Shown here piece by piece: positions 14,083-14,125 of a DNA stretch of 14,125 bases. Origin of the DNA: Dehalococcoidia bacterium UBA2160. Its GTDB lineage: Bacteria; Chloroflexota; Dehalococcoidia; Lucifugimonadales; UBA1123. A model generated the notes under the pieces. The model saw only the letters and a program-made list of their open reading frames with translations, was not told the origin of the DNA and made no database searches. The translations under genes were made by a program, and so were the position numbers. The DNA is taken from contig DCWO01000080.1 in assembly GCA_002328865.1 (NCBI GenBank), positions 1-14,125 on the forward strand, in the 5' to 3' direction. Each line of letters begins with the position of its first letter. Position 1 is the first letter of the stretch.

Positions 14083-14125
14083 GCGCCTGTAGCTCAGTGG
14101 ATAGAGCATCGGTCTTCGGAACCGA
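14083..14125 (+). tRNA. tRNA-Arg (anticodon TCG), 5' part only
   Basis: GCGCCTG (acceptor 5' strand), TA, GCTC-AGTGGATA-GAGC (D arm), then TCGGT-CTTCGGA-ACCGA (anticodon arm, anticodon TCG). The window ends at the anticodon stem, so the variable loop, T-arm and 3' acceptor are not visible. Confidence 0.9.

Overview
The window looks like an ordinary chromosomal stretch of a bacterium of moderately high GC, most likely a Chloroflexota lineage such as the SAR202/Dehalococcoidia group. That placement is an inference. It rests on the protein styles and on intergenic palindromic modules of the type gggttt-aaaccc-gcccctac at the left edge. No ribosomal RNA or other strong taxonomic marker is present.

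Layout. Bases 1-160 hold short palindromic and direct repeats. The left half is mostly minus strand: recJ (single-strand DNA exonuclease), fabF (3-ketoacyl-ACP synthase II), a glutaredoxin-thioredoxin reductase fusion, an unrecognised 166-residue protein, and a cyclase/kynurenine-formamidase family enzyme whose stop codon overlaps the start of the unknown gene. A divergent plus-strand gene, mtaB-like, encodes a radical SAM tRNA methylthiotransferase. A convergent minus-strand gene encodes a metallo-beta-lactamase (MBL) fold protein that has lost most of its metal motif, and it ends in a clear intrinsic terminator. Next come about 650 bases that are AT-rich and hold no convincing gene. They are followed by a minus-strand class III aminotransferase of the HemL type and a divergently transcribed leucyl aminopeptidase (pepA). 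The right end is plus strand: a small winged-helix regulator, tRNA-His(GTG) with encoded CCA, an MBL hydrolase with a complete metal site, and the first part of tRNA-Arg(TCG), cut by the window edge.

Most genes are stand-alone housekeeping or metabolic functions. The only tight transcriptional coupling is the cyclase and unknown-protein pair (ATGA overlap). Promoters can be proposed for fabF, the aminotransferase/pepA divergent pair, the winged-helix gene and tRNA-His.

I see no CRISPR array, phage module, transposase or obvious new defence system. The points most worth a second look are the degenerate MBL protein, the glutaredoxin-thioredoxin reductase fusion with an atypical nucleotide-binding segment, a perfect 12+12 inverted repeat upstream of that fusion, and palindromes sitting on the tRNA-His and fabF promoters.
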